Origin: Usnea hakonensis
Lineage: Eukaryota; Ascomycota; Lecanoromycetes; Lecanorales; Parmeliaceae
DNA length: 22,367 nucleotides
NCBI GenBank assembly: GCA_013423325.1
Contig: BLJB01000515.1
Span: forward strand, 1-22,367
Direction: 5' to 3'
Below, piece by piece: positions 8,936-19,333 of this stretch (the stretch's first letter is position 1; each line of letters starts with the position of its first letter). The notes beneath the pieces were generated by a model. That model worked only from the letters and a program-made list of their open reading frames with translations. It was not told the origin of the DNA and made no database searches. A program made the position numbers and the translations under genes.

Positions 8936-9920
8936 TCAATCGCTCTTCAGCATGCTGTCAACCAAGTCTCCCAAAGGACCCCAAAAGTCTTTTCCGCTTG
9001 CTAGGCTGTGCTCGTCAATGAAGAGGACATAATGCTTGAAACTTGTATTGAGATGAGGCTCTAGTCCGAGCTGAACAACAACCGGATAGTGATGACAGTA
9101 GATATGGGCGTATACTCTGTACAGTCTTTTAAAAATCTGACGGATCAGGACTGGGAAGGTTTTCGGAAAGACCACGCCTGGCACTTCAAATCAGCATCAT
9201 TAGGCGTAATGTATCATGTCAAGCCTACCAATCCTGCTAGGGAACATCGACTCGTTGTCGATATTACTCTGGACCCAGGCCATCAAATGCTCGATGTATT
9301 CGGGTGCTGGCATTTTTGTAGGTCGCTTGAAACTCTCCGAGTCTTGCCAAAGATACTCGAACCTATTCCATCAGCGGAACATAAATACTAGAGATGGAAG
9401 GACCTTACTCATCGGTAGCTTTCATTTCCGGACATGATTGTGGAGAGCAGAATTCTGTGATGGAGCCATAGAGAAGATTGATTTGATTATAGAAGTCAAC
9501 GACTGTCGAAGGTCAGCCGCTTCAAGAGGCGGATGCTCTATTCTTATTACCATTGACAGCTAACCATTCACTCAGGTCCTCTCCCTCCGGTAGTTTCACA
9601 GCCTTCTTCAGACTACCGCTTCCAAGAGTCGCCTCTGCGAATTGGCGCAATTGGTAGCTGCTCGTTCCCTTGTTTGCGTGCTTGGCTTTGAACTGGCCTC
9701 TGGTTCTTGCATTTCTATTGATATCATATGATAAGCCTTTGTCTTCATCTCGGTGGGCTTGTCTCAGCTCTTTCATCGCTACCGCATAGAGTGTGGCATT
9801 CATAGCGAGTGACGTGCGGAGTAGAACAATTTGTATTGGGGTAGAAACAGCTGGAAGTGACTTCGGACACATGTTCGGGAAGGCTGGAGAGACGAACATT
9901 GTGGTGATGAACGATGCCAT
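8936..9920 (-). CDS. mob1: Mob1, NDR/LATS-kinase activator (5 exons, 218 aa)
   Basis: Mob1 binds and activates the NDR-family kinase of the mitotic exit/septation initiation network (Dbf2/Sid2 type), at spindle poles and the septum. Exons are 9920-9898, 9714-9551, 9502-9409, 9362-9229 and 9177-8936, 657 nt in frame. The protein starts MASFITTINARTRGQF and continues with KGTSSYQLRQFAEATLGSGS and LPEGEDLSEWLAVN. The zinc site of the Mob fold is complete: Cys81 and Cys86 in FCSPQSC, and His163 and His168 in AHIYCHH. The C-terminal LEPHLNTSFKHY and DFWGPLGDLVDSML blocks point to Mob1 rather than Mob2. Length is typical. Intron 1 (183 nt, donor GTTCGT) is long for this window and leaves an open frame if retained; the spliced form is chosen because it restores the family N-terminus. 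Confidence 0.95.
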
Positions 9921-10837
9921 CGTACCAATTCCAACAACTGCGTCTCAAATGGGTCAGCCGAGGAACATGCATATGCGCTTTCTTTTTGTAGTAAATCAGT
10001 TGTGGAATGCTACTTACACGAAATCAAGGTAGGAATTGACAGGCTGCCTTGACAATCGATGGAGAAAACGAGTGGAAATGATAAGCTGGTCTGGGTCCAG
10101 TGTTTACTTTTTGACGTTGAAAGGATTGGCTTGGAGACGAATTGCCGTTCAACTAGCGCCCGAGGTCTACCAAAACACGAGAACACCGAGGGCACGTACA
10201 CCAAATCTGGATTCTAATCTGAGCAACAATACTGGTAACGGGCGGCCAAGATTCATCAAATGGGTTCCATCTCGTCCGCACTTCCTTATAGAGTCTGGAT
10301 CTTGTAACAGACTTGTTAGGCCAAATTTGCCAATCATACAGGTGTGCTCGAGACCAGCAACGCTGTAATATCCCCCTCAGCGTACATCTGGGGTTCTTTA
10401 CAGAATGAATTTCATGATCCATAACAGCGCCACCAGTACGCTAGTGACATCTGACGAGCATATGACACAATGGCGTTCTCCTCTTTGTTGATCTATCCAG
10501 TGCATACAGTGAAGGCTGTTTTCCATTGTAGCTTATCTGGATTCGGCAAAAATGGCTAAAATCGAGCAGACTGTGAGGCTGTTCAATAGCACTGGTCTAC
10601 TACTCCGTACAAATTTCAGGATTAAATATTCGGGCACGCTTACGGAGTACTATGGGAAAGGTGGGGGTACCAGAGTGTTGAACCTTCTTATAAAGGTCTT
10701 CTTGCATGCACACTACCTCCGGAGGTCAATGTCGCGTGAAATGTACAGACGAACAGTACTTCGATAGCACTTAGCATAGCAGGCTGACTCGAGGGTCACC
10801 GCAGGGTCAATCATAATCATCGACAGCAACACGCATT
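9921..10837. other. Intergenic: MOB1 promoter and RGP1 3' flank
   Basis: This is the longest gene-free stretch inside the island, 917 bp. Short open frames of 70-110 codons occur on both strands, but they overlap each other, lack domain-like patterns and have no spliced continuation that I could find. A CCAAT box (ATTGG on the plus strand, 10125-10129) lies about 205 bp upstream of the MOB1 start and is a weak promoter candidate. I see no RNA gene. Confidence 0.4.
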
Positions 10838-13393
10838 TCATATGAAAAGATCGCCTGCTTCGGCTTTCTCGTCGAAACTTGCCGTAGCCCCGTAGACTTT
10901 CAAGGGTACTATGACTTCGAAAGCCTCGCATGGAAGGCCTTGCACAGCAGCTTTGACGCTGCCTCTTTCGTCTCCAGCCACTTCTTCCATGAGTCCATCG
11001 GTTCCTTCTTCCAGGTCCTCAGCATCAACAAATCGGCTAGTAACGAACTCGAACCGTACTTTCCATTCAAGATTGATGCCGGACGTAATAAATTCGGGAG
11101 TTGCTGTAGTTGGAATCATTGGGCTAAAAAGAACTTTCGTTGCAGAGATAGTAGACTCAGACTGAGACGCATGAATCCGCCTGGTCACCCGTTGGATACT
11201 GGTTTTGGAGCGCAAAGCTATTGCAGGATCTATCGTCTCTGAAGTCTCCAAGGTAATGCGCAATGAGTAGCAAGATACGTTTGACTTTGCAAAATCGATA
11301 GCAATGGGAATAGTTTCGCCCAAACGGTAAGCGGGCCTTGCAAGCAGGATTACCGCTACTCGCTCTCCACTCCTTGTTATCTCAAACCGATTTGCGCTGC
11401 GATTTGACGGTGTAGCGATATTACTTTTAAGTATAGCAACATCAATTGATTCCCTCATGGTACTTGGCTCTTCGGTCATTGGCGTGTATAATTGGGAGTC
11501 ATTTTCTGTTGGAGAGAGCAGACCAAGTCCACTCTTCTTCTGGGGCGTTTCAAGTATTTTTCCTACGTAAGAGAGAAATCCTGCAGGGGAAGAACTTGAA
11601 CCTCTTAGTGGAATTCGTTCAGGGATACACCCAGCTTTCTGAACGTTGTCAAGACTCGATATGGACGCAATGTTGTGCAAAATCGTATGAGGACACATCA
11701 AGTCATGCCCTAGAACTTCGCCATGGCCTTGTACCTTGTTAGACTTTGACAATCTCCAACCGAGGCAGGAACTTACTATTGACACCAGGCAAAATCCTGA
11801 AGGGGACATTAGCACGTTGGACCTTGTGTTGCTGTGCGATATTTGACGCCCGCTGCGTGCCCACGACTAGATTGTACGATATTTTTATAGCTCGTCCTTT
11901 ATGTGATGGCGGTATGCCCTTGGGCAAGGGATGGCTATAGCTATAGCTTTTGCTCTCCCCTGGTTCTAGCCGAAGATCGACAAAAAAAACCGATTGAGGT
12001 GTGGAAAGAATAGGAATCGTTCTCGCACTTGCGTTGTCCATCGTCTGTTTGATGCTACTCAGCTCGGTCCCACCAAGAAAGCCACCGAGAGATCCTCCGA
12101 TGTTTCCCCATCCTATAGATCCAAGTAGTCCGCCTTCTCCCTTGGTGGATTTGTTGCGTACCACACCTCCACCATCTTGACCACCAATAATGCCCTTCCT
12201 CTTGACTTCTTCGAAAGGCCCTTGGTTGACCAAAGACCCATCAAGGACGAAGGAGCCAACTATCTGCCCATAGCCCATCATCAACACTTCTGGCTTCAAG
12301 GCCTTGTCTGGCGGAGGGTAGGATACCTGCCGACCATGACCTGGTACTTGGACCAGACGACTGTTCTCCTGTGGAATATATTCTGAAGCTAGAGTCTCAG
12401 TCGAGTTGTTGCTCATCGAATAAAACTCTCCGCTGCTTCGCGGTGTGCCACTGAGGCTAGAAGGTGAAAGAATCCTTGAGGCTGGCTTGATTTGGTCAAA
12501 CTCATTGCTGACACGTTGAGACCCAGAGAGTGGTACTCTTCTGATAGTATCAGGTGACATTTCGCTCGTTATTTCAGGACCCCGGCCTGAGGCTTCACTT
12601 ACAGGAGCGGGCATATGAGGCAGTCGAAGATTCGGATAGGAGTTGCGATTCCTAGCACCAGGCACTTGAGAGGCATGAGCAATCCCTGAAACCATTTGAA
12701 CCTTTGAGTTGGGCGTAGTATGAAGACTTAGACCTTGTTCAGCATAGGACGTAGAAGTACGGAAGATAGGAGAAGGCAAGGTGAAGGCCCGCTCATTTGC
12801 TGGTGCTGGTCTATTAGTTAGCACATAGTGGTTTATGCAGCATGAGAAATACCTAATGACGCTCCATTACTCGGTAGTCCATTTCTTCTAGGTATAACAT
12901 GCAGACTGGCAGCACGAATATGGGCATGACTTGAGCGCCCAGAGTTCAGCAGTTGACCATGTGCAGAGTTTCCTTTCTTTGCATCCCCGTGAAGTGAGAC
13001 AATTGAGACGGATCGTCTGTGCTTAGTGTCCCCTACATATGAGTTTTTTGATGTGGTACTGTGAACATCAAATATGGGAGACTTTGGTAAGCTGTTGGCG
13101 CTGTTGAGCGACAATGCTTGCTTGTGGGTTCTGGTGTGGGACTGGGAAACGCTTGATGGAGATGGCGACTTTCTGTGTATGGTACTCGTAGCGAAGTTAG
13201 GCAAGCGTATGGGTAGAGTATCCTTCCACCGCTCTCGATGTGAGCCATGACAGCTTGTGTGAGTGTTTGGGGACGGTGAGTGGCGGACGCTGCGAGCCAG
13301 TGCAATGTTCTTGAATGTTATTGTGCACTCGATATCCTCGCCAGCGAAGACTGTTGGATTCTTCCATTGCACAGAAACACGGATATCTGACAT
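10838..13393 (-). CDS. rgp1: Rgp1, subunit of the Ric1-Rgp1 Ypt6/Rab6 guanine-nucleotide exchange factor (3 exons, 819 aa)
   Basis: Rgp1 pairs with Ric1 at the Golgi to activate the Rab GTPase Ypt6/Rab6 in endosome-to-Golgi retrieval. Exons are 13393-12853, 12805-11777 and 11727-10838, 2460 nt in frame. Introns are 47 and 49 nt with clear CTAAC branch sites. The N-terminus SDIRVSVQWKNPTVFAGEDIECTITFKN is the first arrestin-like strand block. Residues about 35-340 are Ser/Pro-rich and probably disordered, with the conserved island GTPRSSGEFYSMSNNSTETLASEY (about 301-323). The Rgp1 domain resumes at LMMGYGQIVGSFVLDGSL (355 on), followed by a Gly-rich loop (384-427), STPQSVFFVDLRLEPGESKSY, PSHKGRAIKISYNLVVGTQR and HGEVLGHDL. 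It is larger than yeast Rgp1, mainly through the Ser-rich insert, as is usual in filamentous fungi. An in-frame GTG further upstream is ignored; the ATG at 13393 matches the family start. Confidence 0.93.
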
Positions 13394-13680
13394 AATAAGG
13401 GTTTCGGAAGAAATCACTCCCAGTAGAGGAGCTCATGGAGCCCGCGAATACTTCCGCTGACCGTAGTGGCGGTGGCGCCTACCATTTATGACACTATCGT
13501 CTTGGTAACAGACTTACGGATCATGATAATCATGTATGATATAGCAGTGCAGATCATTTCAAAATCATATGTTTACACAGTGTTACAATGGTATGACGAC
13601 GGGGAGTCGATTTGCAATCTAAAGTACTATACACTAATTGCGAGCATGTGTAATTCCCCGAAGTTGTTCAGAGCTAGCCT
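13394..13680. other. Short intergenic between RRG9 and RGP1
   Basis: Both flanking genes are on the minus strand, so these 287 bases serve as the RRG9 3' flank and the RGP1 promoter. Nothing recognisable was seen beyond AT-rich tracts near 13500-13640. Confidence 0.35.
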
Positions 13681-14865
13681 TTATAGGATTCTATCAGCCA
13701 GTGGCACTGGAGATCCAAACCCATAGCTGTTCGCTGGGATCGTATGCAGATTTGTAGTAGGTTGGCCCAGCAGGCTTGAGTTTTCTCTGGCTTTAGACTT
13801 CAATCGATTTCCCAGTTGCTCGCCATGAGCTCCCGTTTTCTTTTTTCCCACACCCATTTCTCTCCATTTTTTAGGCGGCTTAATACCTACCTCGACCATT
13901 TGACCCCATATACTCTCTCCCCGCTTCTCCCATCTCTGTCTTCTCTTCTCTTTTTCCTCGTCTTTCGGTTGCCACTTGCTCTTCAGTATGCGGCGGATAG
14001 CTTCTGGCGAGACTTTGAACTGTTCCGCAAGTATTGGCGTGGTAAATCTATCCGGGTACTGGGCGTGCAGAGCTTGGATACCCTCCAATGTGTCAGGCGA
14101 GAGACGCTTTCGCGGCGACCAACCTGTGGGACCGAACTTCTTTGACAATGCACTCTTCTGTATCTGCCATTGTTCTCGCTGATCTTTATGGTTTTGGGGA
14201 CTAGTTCGCAAATCTGCGGAGGCCTTCGTAGACCGAGACAAAGGTATTGTGTCCTTGTTGACTTCCACAGTCTTGAGGGAGTAATCTCGTGGCCAAGCTT
14301 TTCTGTTAATGTCCGCAAATTTAGAAAATCCTGCAGTCTTCTTGCGACTCAGATCTTTCGGCCACATGTTTATTGCGTCACCAGACTGTCGCGGCCTCGC
14401 TACGTCTTCACTCAAGAAGTCCTCGTCAGAGGATGGATTGCTCTTTAGCGAAGTATAGGACTTAAGGACCCCTCCGACCTTTATTGAGTCCCATTCATGA
14501 TGGGATGCTAGCGGGCTTATCGGTGTTTGCGCCGCTATTTCTGAAGTCCCATTGCGCTTGATTGAATCGTCGACCCCTGTCAACGACCCATACCGGTCAC
14601 GATGGAGGGACCCATTTCTCCGTCGAACGTCTTCAGTCGGTGAGAGTGCAATACAATTTGGGACTTGCGCTGCCTGTAACAACCTGTATTGACTTCTGCG
14701 CATGCGCTGATTTTGTGAAGTGTGCGTATTGATGTGAGACCGTTGCCTTGACGTTTTGATGGCAGAGTGTCCAACAGAGCGAACTCGCGGACCAGCTATT
14801 CTAGCGGCATCAGTGCAAGGGAGGAGGCATCTTTGTGCGCTGGTGGAAGATATCGAGCATGGCAT
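13681..14865 (-). CDS. rrg9: Rrg9 / neugrin-family mitochondrial protein (single exon, 394 aa)
   Basis: Yeast Rrg9 is needed for respiratory growth and mitochondrial genome maintenance, and its animal relative neugrin acts in mitochondrial ribosomal RNA metabolism. The neugrin domain lies at about 230-340: KFGPTGWSPRKRLSPDTLEG, then a helix-turn-helix-like segment YPDRFTTPILAEQFKVSPEAIRRILKSKW (in part), and RWEKRGESIWGQMVEVGIKPPKKW. Basic, nearly acid-free residues 1-60 fit a mitochondrial presequence. The middle (60-230) is low-complexity. The C-terminal 50 residues beyond the domain are not conserved-looking. It is intronless, unlike every other gene here. It is divergent from the WD40 gene, with 335 bp between ATGs if the WD40 start at 15201 is right. 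Confidence 0.92.
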   Translation of the reverse strand: MPCSISSTSAQRCLLPCTDAARIAGPRVRSVGHSAIKTSRQRSHINTHTSQNQRMRRSQYRLLQAAQVPNCIALSPTEDVRRRNGSLHRDRYGSLTGVDDSIKRNGTSEIAAQTPISPLASHHEWDSIKVGGVLKSYTSLKSNPSSDEDFLSEDVARPRQSGDAINMWPKDLSRKKTAGFSKFADINRKAWPRDYSLKTVEVNKDTIPLSRSTKASADLRTSPQNHKDQREQWQIQKSALSKKFGPTGWSPRKRLSPDTLEGIQALHAQYPDRFTTPILAEQFKVSPEAIRRILKSKWQPKDEEKEKRRQRWEKRGESIWGQMVEVGIKPPKKWREMGVGKKKTGAHGEQLGNRLKSKARENSSLLGQPTTNLHTIPANSYGFGSPVPLADRIL

Positions 14866-15200
14866 GAATGACTGATAAGACTTGATACCGTAGTGAAGCT
14901 GGTTGAAAAGGAGTTAAAATTAAGGGCTCCACGCAGAAGGTTTAGGCACCCGGCGGACGTATTCCGTACGCTAAGACTTGGTAGCACAGAATGTTAACGA
15001 TTCGCCCTCTTCGGTCGCAAACTTGTACTCAAAAGTCTTATTTTGTAATTCGAAAAGGCCCCCAATTAGCAGTCTCTAGCTCGGTTGTATGGCTCAATTG
15101 CACCTGCGCTGGACCGGCCAATCCTCTCGAGTCGTGCACCAAATCCAGACTTACCACTCTCTTGATTAGCAGGAGCCCTATTGGGCATGCGTTAAGCTCG
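14866..15200. other. Divergent promoter between RRG9 and the WD40 gene
   Basis: No separate gene is seen in these 335 bases. An in-frame ATG at 14991 would extend the WD40 protein by 70 residues. That segment is compositionally unlike the family N-terminus, so I treat it as promoter and 5' UTR. No clear TATA or CCAAT element was recognised. Confidence 0.45.
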
Positions 15201-18200
15201 ATGTTGACTCCGAAGAACAGGCTTCATGCTATCCAAGCTTCTGGCTTTAGTGCTACGAGACTTGATCGAGAACATGGCATTTTGCAGCTAAGCTTCAATA
15301 GCGTTGTCGGTACAACGACCAATTCAATCAACGCGTTTGATGCACTTCTTGAACACAATACCTTTGCCTATTGTGCCGGCTCCGCTGCTGTACTTTCTCG
15401 AGTTGATGAGCATCTCGGTATCACCCAGCACTTATTCAGGGTCAGACCGAATGCGTTACCGATAAATGCAACCCCATCATTCTACAATTCAGCAACGCCA
15501 CCCAGTACTCCGGGACAGAGTCGACGTGGACCGTATCGTAAAGATGGAGACTGCGGGTTAGTGGATAGAGGCTTGCCGGACTATTTCCAAGGCTCGCCAA
15601 ATCAGATTAGAGCCAGTAACCGGAGTAGGGAAACATCGTGCGTGTCGCTAAGCCACGGAGACAACCTTATGGCTGTTGGAGAGGTAAAGTAGCCGGTCCC
15701 TTGGATGGCTATCTTCAACTAATGGGTACAGACGGGATACAGCCCAAGAGTACTTCTATACTTTACAGCATCTAATAGGCCATCGGATGCCCCGGTGACA
15801 ATACTGAGCGACCATAGCTTCGGTATCTCTTCTATTGCGTTCTCTCAGGACTCCCGGTGGCTCTGTACACTAGGAAATGAATATGACGGTTTCATATTTA
15901 TATATACAATAAATGTCAAGACCGGAACGGCTAAGCTTCATTCTAGTAACAAGTGCAGTAATGTGCGTCGTGTTACATGGGTACGTAGATCTCGGGACTG
16001 ATTCTCCCTTTTTGGTAATGAATTTGGGTCGTAAGACATGGTTCGGGAGCAAAAGCGGCTTCTTACTCTCGAAACTCCTGCCTAGAATAAGCAATGCTGA
16101 CTCCAAAACCTTAAGATGGGTCACAGCGTAGTCAGTATTGGAATTCGTCACGTCAGGGTGTGGCGGGCTCCTGGCTCACCTTCGAGGACGAGGCTCGAAT
16201 CGGACAATAGTAGCATAGAGCCACCTGGGAGCCCAATGCCAAAGGCTTTTATAGGGCGAAATTGCTTACTCGGACCTCTCATTGATGCGACCTTTACCAG
16301 CATCGCCACAGTCTCCGACACTAGAGCTGTCCTTTGTACCGCGCAAGGCGATATTTGCCTTTTGGACGACAGCCACAAAGCCCAGCGACTTGAGAGAGTT
16401 GCCCAGGCGGAATTTGGCATTCTCTGTGTTGCTTTCGATCATACAAACGGTCTTCTTTGGATTGGAGGAAAACAGGGCACAACGAGGTCAATGCACATAG
16501 ATGACTTGATCAAGCCTATGATGGTACCACCAGTGGTACCAATTGGAACTTCCCCTTTATCTTCAGCCAGCTCAGGGACCATGCCTGATACTATGGCTAT
16601 CGGACTAGTGCGCGGTCGAGTCATCACTATTGACTCCAACCGGATTATCGAACTACGGGGGGTGGCAGACTCCAAGAGAGTTTCTGGAATCCATTCCGAT
16701 TCCAAAAGACTACCTGCCCACGAAAGTTCTGTACTTGGGGTCTCCAACCTGCTGCCTAAACTCAATTTAGAGGACCCCGATTTTTTCACTTTCTCTGCAA
16801 GAGGGACAGTACTCTTTTGGTTGCTTGATGGTAAATGCGCGGGGAGTATGAAAATTCCCCTGGATCCGCCTCTCAATTCAGGAAACGGCGTCACCAACGA
16901 TCTGAAGATAGTGGTTCCTTTAGAGTCTGATGAGAACATGCTTTCTGGCGACAAAAAGGGTGTCCTGCGGTGAGTTCTGACTAACTATATATACAGTGAC
17001 ATGCGAGATATGTTCGCTGACCAATTATCCCTAGACTCATTGATCGGTCTGCTAATAACAAGGCAGCTGTTCAGGCCCACAATGGAGACATCAACGGCAT
17101 AACTGTTGCAAACATCGAAGGGTCGATTATCGTTGCGACCTGTGGAAGAGACAGGACCGTGCAGCTTTTTCGGAGTTTTGAATGCCACCTCTATCTCCTT
17201 CAGACCTTGGACGACCATACAGCGGCGGTAGGAGACGTCAAATTTTTAGACAGAACCTCTCTTCTATCGATATCATCGGACAGGACAATTATTGTGAGAA
17301 AATTGGCCCACACGGAAGAGCAGCCAATAGCCTTTTTGCCTGTTAAAGTGATCACGCTCAAAGCCAGTCCCGTGTCCTTCACAGCCGTACCTGCGCAGCC
17401 AAACGTAGTGTTGGTTTCCACTTTGGATAGGCAGATTCTCAGATATGATGTTTCTTCTGGAAGTCTTCTGTATAGCTTCAAGGCCTTAGACCCTACAAGC
17501 GGCGATAGTGTGATAATGAGCTCGCTTGAGGTACACGAGCTTAAGGGCTCTGCGATAGCATCGCGCCTCATTTTAGGTGTATCATCTACGGACAAATCCA
17601 TCAGGATTCACGAATACGACACTGGAACGATGTTGACCAGGGAGTATGGGCAAAATGCGGTTTCCGCTATCAGGCTTCTCCGAAGATCTGGGCAAGGCGA
17701 ATCTCCTTGTAACCACCTTGTCAGCTGTGGCCTTGACGGTACAGTGATGACTTGGGTTTTGCGTAGTGTGCCAAAAACAGGCGGAACCCACAATAATCCC
17801 AACGGCGAAGAATCACCTTCGAGAAAATTGGTACCCTTCACCCAACCTTTGAGACGAGTATTCTCGAAAGCAGAACTCTCAAGCCTCCAGAAGTCTTTGG
17901 CGAGCGAGAGCGACACGATGGCTCCAACAGGAGGATCTTCTCCGTCTCCCGTCCGACGCAAGACCTCTAAGCATAATCGTGCTGCTGCACCTAAGACCGC
18001 CGCTCGGGCACTTCCAGGTACTTCACGGTCTCCTGCAAACGGGGAAATTCAGCGTCAACCCCACACACCATCCCCATCGAATCAAAAGGGTACCCCAAAA
18101 GCTAGATCTAAATCTTCTCTTTTGGACGATCAACGACGGAGCAAGAGCGCAGCGAATCTCAACGATTTAAATGAACAAGGGGAGCAAGTGTGCGCATTAT

Positions 18201-18499
18201 TGCGCTCATTCCGAAATAGGATTGCATCGTCATCGGTGGCCAAACTCGATCACGGCACGTTTCAAGAGCTGGCCGCAGAGCTCAACCTCACCGTCTGTGC
18301 TCTTCAAGATAGCGTAAATAGCAAGTGCGTAAGCGGCGAGCCTGTGGGGTCCGACCGGTCCGACCTAAATATGTATCTAGCGAGAATGACAGAGGAAAGA
18401 TTCGCCATGAAAACAAAAACAGAAGAAATGGCACTCGTTGATAGCCCGCATACTGAAGCGAGGGGACTTGAAAAGGTTGCTAAAGCGACCAATGGGTAG
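15201..18499 (+). CDS. WD40-repeat protein, fungal MAPKBP1/WDR62-like (4 exons, 1016 aa)
   Basis: Exons are 15201-15683, 15732-15980, 16116-16969 and 17035-18499, 3051 nt in frame. The order of motifs follows the animal MAPKBP1/WDR62 scaffold family. There is an N-terminal block LSFNSVVGTT...FAYCAGSAAVL, then LMAVGETGYSPRVLLY, a WD repeat HSFGISSIAFSQDSRWLCTLG, LHSSNKCSNVRRVTW, and IGIRHVRVWRAPG. Further blades follow, including AHNGDINGITV, DDHTAAVGDVKFL...SSDRTIIVRKL and LVSCGLDGTVMTWVL (ending near 775). Two tandem propellers are likely. Residues about 830-905 are basic and Ser/Pro-rich (SPSPVRRKTSKHNR, then RSKSS and RRSKSAANL), a probable disordered region with phosphosites. The last 110 residues are helical and could oligomerise. 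In animals these proteins act at spindle poles and scaffold JNK; the fungal role is unknown to me. Intron 2 (135 nt) is long for the window. The ATG at 15201 (MLTPKNR) is preferred over 14991. Confidence 0.9.
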
Positions 18500-18867
18500 G
18501 GAGGGCATGATTAATCGTGGTCGGCCGTTCGTAAATTTGCAACATGACTGACCACATCGATACATGTTGTCTTTGGAGTAGGGTATACTAGGTATGAGGA
18601 AGTGGTATATGGTTTGGATGATACTCATGTACGAATAAATGCAAGGTAAATTTGATATATCAGATGCCATATAGATCCTTGCCGGCAACGACGACAACTG
18701 GCGGTATACTTTTATTTTCAATTCATAGCAATTTTTTGTTCATGATTGAAGTAGCTCGAGTAGTCTTATTGATAGTGCTCTCAATATTTTTAGGGTCTGT
18801 ATACTAATAGCATGGCAGGAGAAGGAAAAAACTAACTACATGGTCTCCACCATTGTACCAGCGTCGT

Positions 18868-19199
18868 TACCTTAAAGTAGCCGTGAATCGGACCCAATGC
18901 ATGTAAACATTACCTTAGGTATCCCCGGACACGATGGCGCCGGAGAAAAAAAAAGCGGTTTGCAAACCTCTGTTTCGCACGTGACTATGGATTTGAAGAG
19001 CGAGGTTAGGAGAGACTTTGACCTGTGATTTTAAAAATGGAAGAGGCTGCGATAAATGCTCATGGCAACAACCATTTTGATTTTCATCCATCAGTATCAA
19101 TGTTTATCAGTTCCATTGATGTACAGTAAGTAAGGTACCTATGAGAGAGTCACGTGGAGCTTGACGTCAGGCTTGACCTAAAGTACCTAGGTACCTTAG
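18868..19199. repeat. Scattered TACCTTA / TACCTAGGTA motif copies
   Basis: Related short motifs recur: TACCTTAAAGTA at 18868-18879, TACCTTAGGTA at 18911-18921, AAGGTACCTA at 19132-19141 and TACCTAGGTACCTTAG at 19184-19199. All are built from (T)ACCT(A/T)AGGT(A). Such strings are common as dispersed microsatellite-like sequences in ascomycete intergenic DNA. No function is implied. Confidence 0.4.
18978..19169. promoter_or_regulatory. CACGTG E-boxes and a TGACGTCA CRE-like palindrome
   Basis: CACGTG occurs at 18978-18983 (as GCACGTGAC) and at 19151-19156 (as GTCACGTGG). These two are near mirror images in their flanks. TGACGTCA, the consensus for ATF/CREB bZIP factors, lies at 19162-19169, and a half-match TGACGTCC follows near 19212. 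They sit 165-356 bp upstream of the chosen ATG of the MpaB-like gene, and within 230 bp of the alternative one. Binding is inferred from motif identity only. Confidence 0.4.
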
Positions 19200-19333
19200 A
19201 GTTCAAGATGATGACGTCCATTCTGCTTTGTTCTAAGGTCAGCAGTACATGTACTTTAATACATACTCGACCAAGCTCAACACATTCGTCGGATCAAATC
19301 AATCCTGTCGTCTTCGCCTATGAAAGACTGGAA

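Larger units (their letters stand above)
18500..19333. other. Intergenic: WD40 gene 3' flank and promoter of the MpaB-like gene
   Basis: These 834 bases contain no recognisable gene. The right half is rich in short palindromes (CACGTG, TGACGTCA and TACCTAGGTA types), listed separately. A poly-A tract lies near 18947-18954. The last 126 bases are open in frame with the downstream gene and could be coding if the ATG at 19208 is used. Confidence 0.45.

Noticed and set aside
10036..10422. Overlapping open frames of 89-110 codons on both strands in the MOB1-RGP1 gap
   Set aside because: They overlap antisense to each other, show no domain-like pattern and have no spliced continuation that I could find. 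Treated as chance ORFs in promoter and UTR sequence.
13394..13417. GTG-initiated N-terminal extension of Rgp1
   Set aside because: Fungal nuclear genes use ATG, and the ATG at 13393 coincides with the family's usual start (SDIRV...).
8936..14865. Operon-like unit of same-strand genes (MOB1, RGP1, RRG9)
   Set aside because: Each gene has its own 5' and 3' flank of about 290-920 bp and they act in unrelated processes. Same-strand runs are common by chance in fungi.
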